This document shows, one piece after another, positions 20,201-29,593 of a stretch of 64,000 nucleotides of DNA. Below the pieces are notes generated by a model. The model was given only the letters and a program-made list of their open reading frames with translations, made no database searches and had not been told where the DNA came from. Source of the stretch: Doryteuthis pealeii (lineage: Eukaryota; Mollusca; Cephalopoda; Myopsida; Loliginidae); assembly GCA_023376005.1 (NCBI GenBank), contig CM042138.1:93112192-93176191 (forward strand), in the 5' to 3' direction. The position numbers and the translations under genes are program-made. Numbering within the stretch: position 1 is the first letter of the stretch; every line of letters begins with the position of its first letter.

Positions 20201-20437
20201 TGTGTGTTGTGCAATGTCTGTAAGTCGGCTTCAGGTCTTAAGAGACATATGATGGTGCATAAGCATCAAATTTTATCATCTGACTCATCTGATTCATCTG
20301 AATCATCTCATTCAACGGGGAAGAAGTCTTTTCAATGTCATATTTGCGTCAAACTTTGTAGATCTGCAGCAGGTTTGATGAGTCATTTGAGGGCTCATGC
20401 AAGGAAGGGTTCTGGTGGTGGAGTTGTGGGATTGTGA
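20200..20437 (+). mobile_element. Tandem C2H2 zinc-finger fragment, probably transposon-derived
   Basis: The frame encodes CNVCKSASGLKRHMMVH, a Ser/Asp-rich linker, then FQCHICVKLCRSAAGLMSHL with RAH, and a stop. The second finger is a full C-x2-C-x12-H-x3-H. The first has its leading cysteine supplied by the adjacent TG microsatellite and a spacing one residue short. N-terminal C2H2 fingers occur in R2/NeSL-type retrotransposons, and such a tail lies 0.2-1.0 kb downstream on the other strand. Assignment to that element is inference; a host zinc-finger exon is an alternative. Confidence 0.5.
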
Positions 20438-20473
20438 GGGACGGCAATGATCTGTAAAGATTATGCTATTGCC

Positions 20474-20476
<3 letters not shown>

Positions 20477-20554
<78 letters not shown>

Positions 20555-20575
20555 GAGAGAGAGAGAGAGAGAGTG
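20477..20575 (+). repeat. (TA)n and (GA)n tracts
   Basis: Two (TA)n tracts separated by GTCGTGA, then GAGAGA repeats. Confidence 0.9.
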
Positions 20576-20596
20576 AGAGAGTATATATCCTAGGGC

Positions 20597-20717
20597 TTAT
20601 TTTAGGATGGAGGATGTTCCTTTGATAGCTGGTACTTGTACTTCGTGCCAGCTTGATTTACCAGGTATTGCTTCAAGGTATTTTTTAAAATTTTGCTTTA
20701 TCAACCCCGCGCCCCTA

Positions 20718-20725
<8 letters not shown>
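20597..20725 (-). mobile_element. Duplicate C-terminal end of R2/NeSL-like LINE
   Basis: The minus strand encodes GLIKQNFKKYLEAIPGKSSW and HEVQVPAIKGTSSILK. This corresponds to the last part of the adjacent larger fragment (GLVKQNLKN, YEVQIAAIKGTGSVVK at 21.0-20.8 kb). The C-terminus is therefore present twice in the same orientation, separated by a CT array. That means either two elements or a local duplication. Confidence 0.65.

Positions 20726-20789
<64 letters not shown>
20726..20789 (+). repeat. (CT)n microsatellite
   Basis: About 32 CT units between two copies of the same LINE C-terminus. Confidence 0.95.
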
Positions 20790-20790
<1 letters not shown>

Positions 20791-20799
20791 ACAATTTGT

Positions 20800-21467
20800 A
20801 GAATCCAAGGGGCCCCTGCCCGAGGCTAACATTAGATTCCTTAATAAATAGTATTTGTATCCTAAGGATTGTTTTACGACGGAGCCTGTTCCTTTGATAG
20901 CTGCTATTTGTACTTCATAGCAGCTTGGTTCCCCCAAGTATTGTTTCAAGGTATTTTTTAAGTTTTGCTTGACCAACCCAGTTGCCCTCACCACAACTGG
21001 TATAATATTGATTTCTTTCAATGACCAAGTTGTTTTTAGGTCATTCCTGAGGTTTTGAAAAAAAAATTTTCACGTTCGGCTCTATTGAGGCCATAATCAT
21101 TTGGGACAGCAACATCAATAATAAGTGAAGTCTTTTCGTGTTTATTCCAGATGACAATATCTGGTTTGATGGCCTTGTCTTTTATATATCTTCCTGTCGG
21201 AATAACTTTATCGTAGAACACAGTCACCTTCCCATTTGATGTTATCGGTGGAGGCTTGTGTTCCCAGATGTACTTTGGTCTGTCAAGCTGCATCTCTCCG
21301 GATTTTTTCCAATGGAGATATTTGTCTACTTTGTTGTGTCGGGCAGTGTAGTGTTCATCTAAGAGGATGTGACATCCAGACATTAGGTACCTCGGGTTTG
21401 AAATGGCTGAGTGGCAGAATCTGCACTGATCACATTTTCTAGTCTGTCTGTCTGTGTGCGTGTTCAT
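20800..21467 (-). mobile_element. R2/NeSL-like LINE C-terminus with restriction-like endonuclease
   Basis: The minus strand encodes a Cys-His segment (KCDQCRFC, later SGCHILLDEHYTARHNKVD) and then the endonuclease core: YDKVIPTGRYIKDKAIKPDI with VIW, and LIIDVAVPNDYG. The PD...(D/E)xK-like residues are in KPDIVIW and IIDVAVP, as in the restriction-like endonuclease of site-specific non-LTR elements. A frameshift near 21,040 precedes IIPVVVRATGLVKQNLKN and YEVQIAAIKGTGSVVKQSLG. The reverse-transcriptase domain is absent, so this is a 5'-truncated dead copy. Confidence 0.8.
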
Positions 21468-21523
21468 GTTTTATGTATGTATGTGTACTCTATATTATAA
21501 AATAAAAGAACTCTTTTGTATTT

Positions 21524-21566
21524 TCCTGACGAAGGTTAATATAAACCGAAACGTTTATACGTCGAC
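21524..21566 (+). ncRNA. Hammerhead-like motif, variant core (one extra A)
   Basis: CTGACGA, one extra A, stem II GGTT/AACC, GAAA, stem III ACG/CGT and a GTC triplet. Stem I supports only two pairs. It shares with 25.8, 26.4, 36.35 and 37.2 kb the unusual single nucleotide between the core and stem II. Possibly a decayed ribozyme of a Penelope-like element or SINE. Confidence 0.35.
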
Positions 21567-21625
21567 TCCAGGATCAAAAATGAACTAATCTTTTTCGGGA
21601 TATTTTGTCTTTATATATTCTACAT

Positions 21626-21709
21626 ATATATATATATATATATAATATATATATATATGTGGTGTGTGTGTGTGTGTGTGTGTGTGTGTCTGTGTGTGTG
21701 TCTCTCTCT

Positions 21710-21775
<66 letters not shown>
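21626..21775 (+). repeat. Compound (TA)n-(GT)n-(CT)n microsatellite
   Basis: Three arrays in succession: TA to 21,658, GT to about 21,700, CT to about 21,774. Confidence 0.95.
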
Positions 21776-21778
<3 letters not shown>

Positions 21779-21804
21779 GTGTTCGTATGTGTATGTATAT
21801 ATAA

Positions 21805-22017
21805 TGTGTGTCAAAAAAGTAGTGATATTTTTTGTCCTTGTGAAATTCCTTGTATTCTGAAAAATATAACGTTCCATTCATTCTTCATTTCCATCTAGGT
21901 AAATACAGCTTTAAACTTGGTACATTTTGACAAACTTTGTATTCAGAAAAAATTACTGAATGTTTTTGGGGTTTTTTTTCAGAATACAAAAAATATCGAT
22001 ACTTTTTTTAAACACCT

Positions 22018-22020
<3 letters not shown>
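21805..22020. mobile_element. MITE M, mariner-like
   Basis: The termini are TGTGTGTCAAAAAAGTAGTG and (reverse complement) ACAAGGTGTTTAAAAAAAGT. The interior has CCTTGTATTCTGAAAAATA, AACGTTCCATTCATTCTTCA and AATACAGCTTTAAACTTGG. It sits between a compound microsatellite and a (TG)n tract. Confidence 0.7.
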
Positions 22021-22076
<56 letters not shown>

Positions 22077-22085
22077 TCTCTCTCT
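22021..22085 (+). repeat. (TG)n microsatellite
   Basis: About 25 TG units then CGCGCTCTCTCTCT. It begins at the end of the MITE. Confidence 0.95.
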
Positions 22086-22599
22086 ACCTTAGAAAACAAA
22101 ACAATTTTTAGTCCCGTATTCAATTGAAAGATAATTTTCAGGAGCCAGGTCATCATTTTACAACCATGGAATCCTTCAAAAAAACATAAACGATAATTTT
22201 ATCATGGATCAGTGTAATACCGGGAAGGTAAAAAAATTTGCGAGCCGTCTAGTATTGTGTTTACTCTTTGCCTACTTCAAACCACTCCCATGTGTCACTT
22301 GTTTACACTGAAAAAGGAAACAGATTACAAAAATAATGATAGGACATTATTTGAATTGAGTTCTGAGGAGAATAAATAGTGAACTTTATTGTCGAAACAA
22401 TGTCCAATCTAAAGAAGAGAAAAGAGGATATTCAGCAGAGCTGACTACGAGCCACTTTACATGACGAGGAGGCTGCAAGTTCAATATCTGTAGTCGCCCG
22501 CTACATCCCTCTCGCGCAGATATATACGAACGCGCTTAGGTCTTGGGGGCAGGGAATTTTTGAGTCCTAATAGGGTAGGTTTGAAAAATAGGACCCTAT
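22086..22599. other. Non-coding, nothing recognised
   Basis: No gene or repeat family was identified. Confidence 0.45.
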
Positions 22600-22674
22600 T
22601 TGTTATGATGTAGGACAAATTACAAAGATTGCACCCGACCCGGGTTGCATCAGGATAAGTTGCGAAAAGGGTAT
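22600..22674 (+). repeat. Degenerate 50-60 bp tandem repeat, left part
   Basis: Words such as GTAGGACAAATTACAAAGA and TTGCACCCGACCC recur, diverged, at 23,140-23,400 (GTAGGATAAATTGGAAAAAT, GCACCCGATATGG). The array is split by element T. Confidence 0.5.
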
Positions 22675-23133
22675 TGTTACGATTTTGGGGGCAATTTTTC
22701 GGCTGCAAGTGAGAGCACTTTACAGTGGAGATCCTTGGTGTTCCATGATATTAGGTAGAATCCTTTGGTTGTTTCTCGGTGTTCCTTAGTGTTTGGTAGA
22801 ATCTTTTGGTTGTTCTTCGGTGTTCCTTAGTGTTGGGTAGAATCTTTTGGTTGTTCCTCGGTGTTCCTTAGTGTTGGGTAGAATCTTTTGGTTGTTCTAC
22901 GGTGTTCCTTAGTGTTGGGTAGAATCTTTTGGTTGTTCCTCGTTGTTCCTTAGTGTTGGGTAGAATCCTTTGGTTCAACAGAGTCCTTGGTTGCATATCC
23001 CATTCGTCAATTTCGAATATCTAACCACGTATTCAAGGTGTTGATTGGCTGGCCTTAATCCATACCTCCACGCAGAATCTATAGGTTTAAGTGGTGGATT
23101 CCAGTACACATTATAACACAAAATATTCCAACA
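22675..23133 (+). mobile_element. Element T, fullest copy, with internal 41-bp minisatellite
   Basis: Runs from TGTTACGATTTTGGGGGC to AAATATTCCAACA. It contains GTGAGAGCACTTTACAGTGG, then about six copies of a 41-bp unit (TTGGTTGTTCCTCGGTGTTC, then CTTAGTGTTGGGTAGAATC) at 22,732-22,976, then GTCAATTTCGAATATCTAACC and TATAGGTTTAAGTGGTGG. The 56.5-kb copy shares both flanks but has about three units. The TGTT...AACA termini look LTR-like; no 5-bp target duplication is evident. Confidence 0.65.
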
Positions 23134-23139
23134 GTTTTC

Positions 23140-23400
23140 CGATCTGGGGTACTGTAGAATAATTTGCAAAGAGGATACTCAATCTGTTGTATCCGATATA
23201 GGGGTGCTGTTTTGTATGTTGAGGAGATGGCACCCGATATGGGGGGTCTTCAGGAAAATTTGGAAAAATAGCACCCGATATGCAGTAGTATAAGTTGGGT
23301 TCATGGCAAATATTTTTGGGGGGGGGGCTGTAGGATAAATTGGAAAAATGTCACATAATACGATTGAATGTAGGATAAATCGGAACAAGTGTACCCCATC
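23140..23400 (+). repeat. Degenerate 50-60 bp tandem repeat, right part
   Basis: Continues the diverged GTAGGATAAATTGGAAAAA / GCACCCGATATGG words after the element T insertion. Confidence 0.5.
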
Positions 23401-23429
23401 TTGTGTGTTTTTCTTTCTTTCTTCTTTTT

Positions 23430-23600
23430 TGATTTTACGGCATGTCAACCCTTGTTGGGTTATTTTATGCCAGAGACATTTTGTTCTATTCATTATTAAT
23501 GGGTATTGAACATTCTTTTTTTTACTCAACTCTTTTTAAAACACATTTTTGTTCACTCATTTTTTATTTAAACCATAGATTGGACCATAACAGGTACTGC
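23430..23600 (-). mobile_element. Family A repeat, 3' end
   Basis: TTTTACGGCATGTCAACCC, TTGGGTTATTTTATGCC, then AACCATAGATTGGACC and ACAGGTACTGCCAC. Read on the minus strand this is the terminal block of family A. Confidence 0.7.
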
Positions 23601-23736
23601 CACTTTGCTCTTTTTTGTGTATTCTTCGACTGCTTGATTTATCGAATCTACACTATCTTCAATGCTAGCGAGACTTCTTTCTCTTTTTTCTTGATAGGTA
23701 TAGTCTGTCTGTGTCATCTCTCGCGTGTAATGCCCA

Positions 23737-23739
23737 GTG

Positions 23740-23800
<61 letters not shown>

Positions 23801-23803
23801 TCA
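23737..23803 (+). repeat. (ATT)n microsatellite
   Basis: About 21 ATT trinucleotides, which create a leucine run in the open frame 23,442-23,999. Confidence 0.95.
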
Positions 23804-24336
23804 TTCAGCTATCATTCCCACTTATGTGTCATTTCTTCCATTTGATATTCAAACTTATTCGCACAAAAAAGATAAAATCGTCAGTCTAATGGCTTTCCTG
23901 TCCAAAAATGATCACTTTGCAAAAATATTTCGGGAATTTGCGAAAGAAACACTTATTTTGAATATGCAAATCATTTCATTTTGTTGTCGTCCTAAATAAT
24001 TCATAAAAATGATACTTGCATTAAGAAACACGATAACTACGATATCTTTTATGAGAAAGCCAACAAAAATCATCCGTTCTTATTAAATTACACGAAGGAG
24101 GCTTTTAACAGAATTTAGACATTTAAAAAAAATATCATTTTCATTTCTCTTATGAGCATAATTCATTTGCATATTGTTATTTGTTGATTATTATTTTGGT
24201 GCGGTTTCTGTCTTTAAAGTAATTAGACTGATTTGTTTTTTTATTAATTTTCAGGTTGACAACTCTGGTTGAAAAGCAGTGGCTCGATGCAAATCATCAC
24301 TAATTATTCTCAGATTTAAATAATGAATATATATAG
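23804..24336. other. Non-coding spacer
   Basis: AT-rich sequence. No feature was recognised. Confidence 0.5.
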
Positions 24337-24553
24337 AAGGTGTGTCAGAAACTTTGTACTTTTTCACACAACTTGTATCCAGAAAAAAATAACGTTTCAT
24401 TCATTCTTCATTTTTATCTTGGTAAACATAGCTTTAAACAGGGTACTTTTTTTGATACACCTTCTATTCTGAAAAGAATAATGAATTGAACTTTTTTTCA
24501 GAATACAAGGTGTGTCAAAACGCACAAAAAGTCTCGATACTTTTTTGACACAC
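24337..24553. mobile_element. MITE M, mariner-like
   Basis: GAAGGTGTGTCAGAAACTTTG at one end and CGATACTTTTTTGACACAC at the other. Interior blocks are ACAACTTGTATCCAGAAAAA, AACGTTTCATTCATTCTTCA, CTTGGTAAACATAGCTTTAA and AATACAAGGTGTGTCAAAAC. The terminal motif occurs four times in alternating orientation within about 215 bp. Confidence 0.7.
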
Positions 24554-24929
24554 TGACCAGCATTTGGCCCTTTTCAATTTATCAAATTCTTTTTTTAAAC
24601 ATGTGTATTTATTCCCATGTATTTCCTGACAAATCTCACACATAATTCTTAATTTGTTTGAAGTGAATTTAAAATATTATATGAAAAAACATGCCTAGAA
24701 TATTGTGTGTCTCGTGTTTGGGTACCTAGCTGATGAATATTCAATTAGGTTTTAGAGTTATTTGTTTGAAATGGGATGGTCAGTGTTTGTTTTTTTAGAT
24801 GTTACAGACTCACACATTTTTATTACAACAGTTTTATTGTCAAGGTTGGGCATGAAGTTTTTTGTTAACTCCGAATGGATGAACACTTTTTTATTTTCTT
24901 AATTCATCTGTGTTCACGGTTTCCGATTA

Positions 24930-25440
24930 CAGATTTAATGTTAGCGTCTTTTGGTATTAAGACAGTTACTCACTCCACGAAAACAATCAAAACATTTTAC
25001 AGAATAAAAATAATTATAACCACACAAACTCCGGGGTCTACACAATAGATTGCTTAAATTGCAACAAAAATATGTAGGAGAGACTTCTAGATCTTTGACA
25101 GAACGGGTCTCTAAACATAGATATATTAAACGAGGTTTTCTAAACAACACCCTAGATAAACATATTATAGACACTAACCATACCTTTGATTTTAAAGGTG
25201 CCAAAATATTAACTCACATACACAATAGAACACTACGTAGAATTATGGAATCTTGCGTTATTCTCACACATCAAACTATCCCCCAAAGACAAGGCTTTTT
25301 TAATATATTTCCTTATTTATCGACACTTGTACTCAGAAATCATAAAATCCCTTTCACATAACCATTTTAGTCATACACTTCCTAACAAATTTAAATTTCA
25401 CATTCTCCCAATAACCCGTACACCATTAATATTTTACATA
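24930..25440 (+). mobile_element. Penelope-like element, GIY-YIG endonuclease remnant
   Basis: The plus strand encodes NHTNSGVYTIDCLNCNK. After a 1-bp deletion it continues YVGETSRSLTERVSKHRYI, DKHIIDTNHTFDFKGAKIL, RTLRRIMESCVILTH and QRQGFF. The GVY...YVGET pair with the downstream R, H, E and N residues is the GIY-YIG nuclease signature, with the upstream CxxC seen in Penelope-like retroelements. The reverse transcriptase is missing. The stretch after the stop at 25,361 still reads like decayed Penelope 3' sequence. Confidence 0.8.
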
Positions 25441-25940
25441 AAAAGTTTTCTTTTAAATGATTAGATAAACATTTCTTTTCTGAAAAAAATACGTTACTAA
25501 CCGACCATGAACGGGTTAAAATTCTTCTTTTTTGAAAAAGACAATTTTTCTATTTTTGAATTTGAAGTATTTTCTTTTCTTTCAAAAACTGTTACACTGA
25601 AGAAATACAATATAGCGAAATGTACATGACGTTAGCGAAACACGCAGCGAATGAACAAAGACGAAGCAATCGCATGGCTTACACACTTTTTGGAAAAACA
25701 ATGTTTCCGGTTTAATTTAAATTATTTTCAGCTTCTCTCTCGATGAGTCCGGATTAAAAACATTTACATCAAAAACGGATCTAATTATCATTGTGCTCTG
25801 ATGATGATTTTTTATAAATCGAAATATTGTCAATATTAGCAATGAAAATGATATAAAAATATATTCATTTTAGCAACATTATGTGTTTTCATACCCTTTT
25901 ATCTATACATATACCGTCGGATTCATTTCCTTACTCTTAA

Positions 25941-25944
<4 letters not shown>
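25441..25944. other. Probable Penelope 3' non-coding region and spacer
   Basis: AT-rich sequence, probably 3' flank of the element above. It contains the hammerhead-like motif at 25,796-25,834. Confidence 0.4.
25796..25834 (+). ncRNA. Hammerhead-like motif, variant core (one extra T)
   Basis: CTGATGA, one extra T, stem II GATTT/AAATC, GAAA, a minimal stem III and GTC. Stem I is poor. It lies about 435 bp 3' of the GIY-YIG frame on the same strand. Penelope-like elements are known to carry hammerhead motifs, so it may be this element's ribozyme in decay. Confidence 0.35.

Positions 25945-26013
<69 letters not shown>
25945..26013 (+). repeat. (TA)n-(GT)n microsatellite / SINE tail
   Basis: TA to about 25,976, then GT to 26,013. 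It directly abuts the 3' end of the minus-strand SINE at 26,014. Confidence 0.92.
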
Positions 26014-26016
<3 letters not shown>

Positions 26017-26302
26017 TCATCCACAGACACCGAATTTCGACGTTTCAGTCTGGCTTGATATAGCAACTACTTCTAGCTGGGAGCAAAACCGGCTTACTTT
26101 TCATCAGTCGATGCCTTTACCCCTCGACTATCAGCAGCTGCAGTAAGAAGCGATTTTTAACTGATAAATACATACATCGGCATATATAGGTTACGATGAC
26201 CAGAGAACGCATATCCGTAAACAACAGACGAGTATTGTCTTACGCCAGCAGTGAAATATCGTTAAAACCCCTTATAGAGAACTCTACCGGGTTTGGGGAG
26301 CA
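26014..26302 (-). mobile_element. tRNA-derived SINE, hammerhead stem II deleted
   Basis: On the minus strand: a tRNA-like head (GATAGTCGAGGGGTAAAGG, a B-box-like region near GGTTTTGCTCCCAGC), then CCAGACTGA, then GTCGAAATTCGGTGTCTGTGG. Compared with the 41.7-kb copy, about nine bases covering the 5' half of stem II are missing, while the GTC site and the TGTGG return strand remain. It is bounded by (TA)n on both sides. Confidence 0.6.
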
Positions 26303-26352
26303 TATATATATATATATATATCCGTGCTAATTGCGCGACATGATGATGATGA
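26303..26352 (+). mobile_element. (TA)n then LINE 3' tail
   Basis: (TA)n is followed by CCGTGCTAATTGCGCGACATG and ATGATGATGAT, the 3' terminus of the LINE family at 8.9 and 18.2 kb. No LINE coding sequence precedes it. Confidence 0.6.
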
Positions 26353-26392
26353 TATATGGGAGAAATGTGAGGAGGTTAATCCGACAGTATGT

Positions 26393-26512
26393 GGAGAAAG
26401 GTAGACAAACACGGGATCTTATGGAACCTGGATGTTTATTGTCGACGATGCAACTTTTCGGTCTATTAGACCATCTTCAGGACTTGGATATAGTTCTTGC
26501 TTCAATGATGGA
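26393..26512 (-). mobile_element. Interspersed repeat with hammerhead-like motif (pair of 36.3 kb)
   Basis: Reverse complement of 36,322-36,440: GAAGCAAGAACTATATCCAAG, GTCCTGAAGATGGTCTAATAG, GTCGACAATAAACATCCAGG and GTGTTTGTCTACCTTTCTCC on the minus strand. It forms part of the frame at 26,331-26,642, which is therefore not a gene. Confidence 0.65.
26441..26484 (-). ncRNA. Hammerhead-like motif, variant core (one extra T)
   Basis: GTC + CTGAAGA, extra T, stem II GGTCT/AGACC (loop AAT), GAAA, a stem III with one mismatch, a GTC triplet and a GAC stem I return. It is homologous to the 36,347 motif. Confidence 0.4.
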
Positions 26513-26820
26513 CATTCTCAAAATGCTGAAACAGAAGGTCTTCAGTAGGGGGAGCGTTGGTTTGGGGTGGTTGGTGGATTTTCTTCACTCTAAATGGGGA
26601 GTGTCAGAATGGTGGATGGTGGTACCACAGATGTCAGTCTAGAAAATTTGATTGTGAGGATTGGTTAAGATAACTAAATATGTGTATGTGTATGTTTCTG
26701 TTTAATTGCTTTTTTGTGTATATGTATTGGGGAGCTGGATTTGTCGTTAAGTTATATGTGTGTGGTTGGTATGTTAGTGTGATTTTTTTTGTAAAGAGGT
26801 ATAGGGTAAGATTTGTTAAA
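26513..26820. other. Non-coding, G/T-rich, nothing recognised
   Basis: G/T-rich plus strand, including a 103-codon frame without recognisable domains that ends at 26,642. Confidence 0.4.
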
Positions 26821-26824
26821 ATTG

Positions 26825-26909
26825 TATATATATATAATATATATATATTATATATATATATATATAATGTTTTTTGTCAGTATATCTGATGAGTATATAT
26901 ATTTATCTA

Positions 26910-26997
<88 letters not shown>
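26825..26997 (+). repeat. (TA)n / (CT)n / (TA)n compound microsatellite
   Basis: TA tract at 26,825-26,866, CT tract at 26,911-26,941, TA tract at 26,942-26,997. Confidence 0.93.
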
Positions 26998-27000
<3 letters not shown>

Positions 27001-27029
27001 TTAGGGAATATTCATGACTTCAGGATTAT

Positions 27030-27085
27030 ATAACTCAACAAGGGTTGATATGCCGTAAAATTCAACCAGTCAACCAATCTGAATA
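27030..27085 (+). mobile_element. Family A terminal fragment
   Basis: CTCAACAAGGGTTGATATGCC, then GTAAAATTCAACCAGTCAACC. Only the last 55 bp and tail are present. Confidence 0.55.
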
Positions 27086-27774
27086 TAATCTGTAACTCTT
27101 TTATCCGACCAGTAATTTGATACGTCAATTCCGTGATGAATTTTTTGATGGGAGGGCCAGTGTTTTTGATGTTGGTTTCATAGCTTCTTTTCCACCAAGA
27201 ATAACTTTATTTTCCCTTGTTGTATTACCGATGCACTCTGCATGCTACCGTCTTTCTTCTCTTTTCCATTTGATGACCAACCTCTCTTTTATTCAATTTC
27301 TTATCGCTCAACAGAGAATTTTTTTTCGGTTAAATTTCCCCGTACCAGCAACATCAGTTCTATTTCCGACAAATATATCGAACATCTAAGGTTATATATA
27401 GTAATTATCAATGCCAATGCAGTGTCCTTTATTGAAAAGAGGCTTTGATATATACAAAACATTATTGTGAGGTTTTATTCGTTCTGTACTCAATGGGAAT
27501 ATGGAATTCTTTTACTCTGTCGATCTTCATGTTCCATACTTAACCAAACTGATTCAGCAAAAATGAACGATTCTATAGAAAATCCCATCCTTTTACCAAC
27601 TCAGCATTTCTTTCATACGTGAAACTCATCAATGTTTATTTTTCCTTCTAAGATGTAATCCGACTTTATTTTGCACAGGAAATAGTCTTGGAGATTTCTC
27701 GTCTTTCATAAAGAGTTCTTTGTTTTTTGTTTTTTTGTTTATTTTTTGGTTCTCTAAATCTGAGGAATTTAGAT
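27086..27774. other. Non-coding, nothing recognised
   Basis: No assignable feature. Open frames lack domain signals. Confidence 0.45.
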
Positions 27775-28395
27775 ATTCTAAAACTCAACAGAAATCCTTT
27801 TCTTGGCATGATTAACAAAAATAGTTGCATGCTGGTTGGTTGGTTGGCCATAGCTTCTTTTTTTTTTGAATTTTAAGTCATGTCAAATCGTGTTGGGTTA
27901 TTTTAAGCACAAGACATTTTGTTTTATTTATTCTTGCTGAGAAATTCAAATATTATGAATTCATCTGTCGGCATGATTAATAAAAATAGTTGTATGTTGA
28001 ATGGTTGCCTCGATGTTACGGCATGTCAACCTTGTTGAGTTATTTTATGCCAAAGACATTTTGTTTTATTATTCTTGCTGAGAAATTCTGATATTCTACA
28101 ACTCAACGGAAATACGTTTATTAGCATGATGAACAAAAATAGTTGCTTGTTGATTGGTTGGCTGGTTGGTTGGTTTTTACAACATATCAACCCTTGTTGG
28201 GTTATTTTATGTCGAAGATATTTTGTTTTATTTATTCTTGGTGAGAAATTCAAATATTCTAAAACTCAACAGAAATCGATCTCTTGAAATGATTACCAAA
28301 AATAATTGTATGTTGGTTGGTTGGTTGGTTGGTTGGAGTTTACGGCTTTTCAACCCTTTTTGGTTTACTCTATTTTAGGAAAAGCTTTCTTTATA
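27775..28395 (-). repeat. Tandem array of family A 3'-end fragments
   Basis: Four units of about 140-176 bp. Each has ATTCTAAAACTCAACAG-like sequence, then GGCATGATTAACAAAAATAG, then GGTTGGTTGG, then a degenerate TTACGGCATGTCAACCC / TTGGGTTATTTTATGCC block. Junction words lie near 27,775, 27,951, 28,093 and 28,256. The family A terminus plus about 80 bp of flank has been amplified, giving recurrent ISTLVGLFYAEDILFY-like peptides. Confidence 0.75.
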
Positions 28396-28931
28396 TTTAT
28401 GAAAATAGAAAAGCTTTCATATGATAAATATAAAGAGCTTTTCATAACATATAAAGAATAGGCTTTGATAACATAGAAATAAAGAAAAGCTTTCATATGA
28501 TAAATATAAAGAATATTTTATATTAAATCCAAATAGCATAGAATGTTTTGGACATTTTATCCATTTATCTTCTCTTCTTTCAATTACTGGTTTTATAATT
28601 TTTCAATTCTTTCTTTAATCGCAAATTCAGCATTTCCCTAAGATTGTGACCATTTAAGAAGAAGTGTACTTCAAGTATTAAATTTACTAGGATCGGCAGA
28701 TTTCTGTGTCTGTAGCTGTTTAATATCAAATAAAATAGCAATTCTGACTGTGTTTTATTCATTCTTGGCGTGTGCCCAAGCAATATATAAGAAAAAGCAC
28801 TTTTTAATTCTTCATCAGTTTCCTCTTCATTTTCACTTATCATTTTATTAGACGTGACAGTAGCTTTATCCTTTTCCTCCAATTCCCTTTCTTCACTTTC
28901 TTTAGATTCTTCACCGGTATTTCTTTTTGTT
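28396..28931. other. Non-coding with a 28-bp duplication
   Basis: GAAAAGCTTTCATATGATAA followed by ATATAAAGA occurs at 28,408-28,437 and 28,482-28,511. The minus-strand frame at 28,580-28,882 is lysine- and glutamate-rich with no recognised domain. Confidence 0.4.
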
Positions 28932-29528
28932 TATTGGTTACTTGGATTTTACAACATCTCAACCTTTGTTGGGTTATTTTATGCTGAAGACATTTGGTTT
29001 TATTTATTTTTGATGGATACTCAATTTAAAAAAATCATTTTAAACACATTTTTTAAAGCCCACTCTCTTCTATTTAACCCATAGATGAGACACTAGCAGG
29101 TACTACAACCCCAGAGCAGTGTGTACCTAGGAGCAATTGTTATGAAGGGGTACTCCACATTTCCCGGAGTTTTTAGAATTGGAGGTTCCGCATCTGATAG
29201 TCTTCACCCAGGACATTAAGACTCATCCACCGCTTTCTAGCACATATGATAAAACAACTTGTCATGGCGGCTATAGGGTTGGGACAATCATTTAGGTGTT
29301 AGGGCTTGACGTGACCAGCCGATTGATCAGAGAGGACCTCTCCGACCACCTGTTTAGTCTAAGGGCTGAAGAGTGTGCATGCCATGGACTTCTCAGCCAC
29401 TAGGGTTCCATCCTTAAGCATCATAGGTCACCACCCACGGCCAATAAGTGACCCCATTGGTTAGGGGGGGTCTTACTTTTCTGCAAAGGTACATTCGTGG
29501 TATTCTAACGCCGCAGTCGACAGGACTG
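28932..29528 (-). mobile_element. Family A repeat, full-length
   Basis: Minus-oriented from the terminus (TTTTACAACATCTCAACC at 28,948) through AGCAGGTACTACAACC, GGGGTACTCCACATTTCCC, GCTTTCTAGCACATATG, GACGTGACCAGCCGATTGATC and CCACTAGGGTTCCATCC to the 5' block GTATTCTAACGCCGCAGTCG. Together with 61.8 and 33.3 kb it defines a family of about 600 bp. Confidence 0.8.
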
Positions 29529-29593
29529 CTAAATCTGAAAAATTCAATTATTCTAATACTCATTTGAAATCAATCTCTTTGCCTAATTAATAA

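Noticed and set aside
23442..23999. 185-codon open frame, the longest in the window
   Set aside because: It reads through a family A end, then an (ATT)n microsatellite giving a leucine run. Peptides ISTLVGLFYA-like recur wherever family A occurs. No domain.
26331..26642. 103-codon frame near a SINE
   Set aside because: Positions 26,393-26,512 are the reverse complement of the repeat at 36.3 kb. The frame is incidental.
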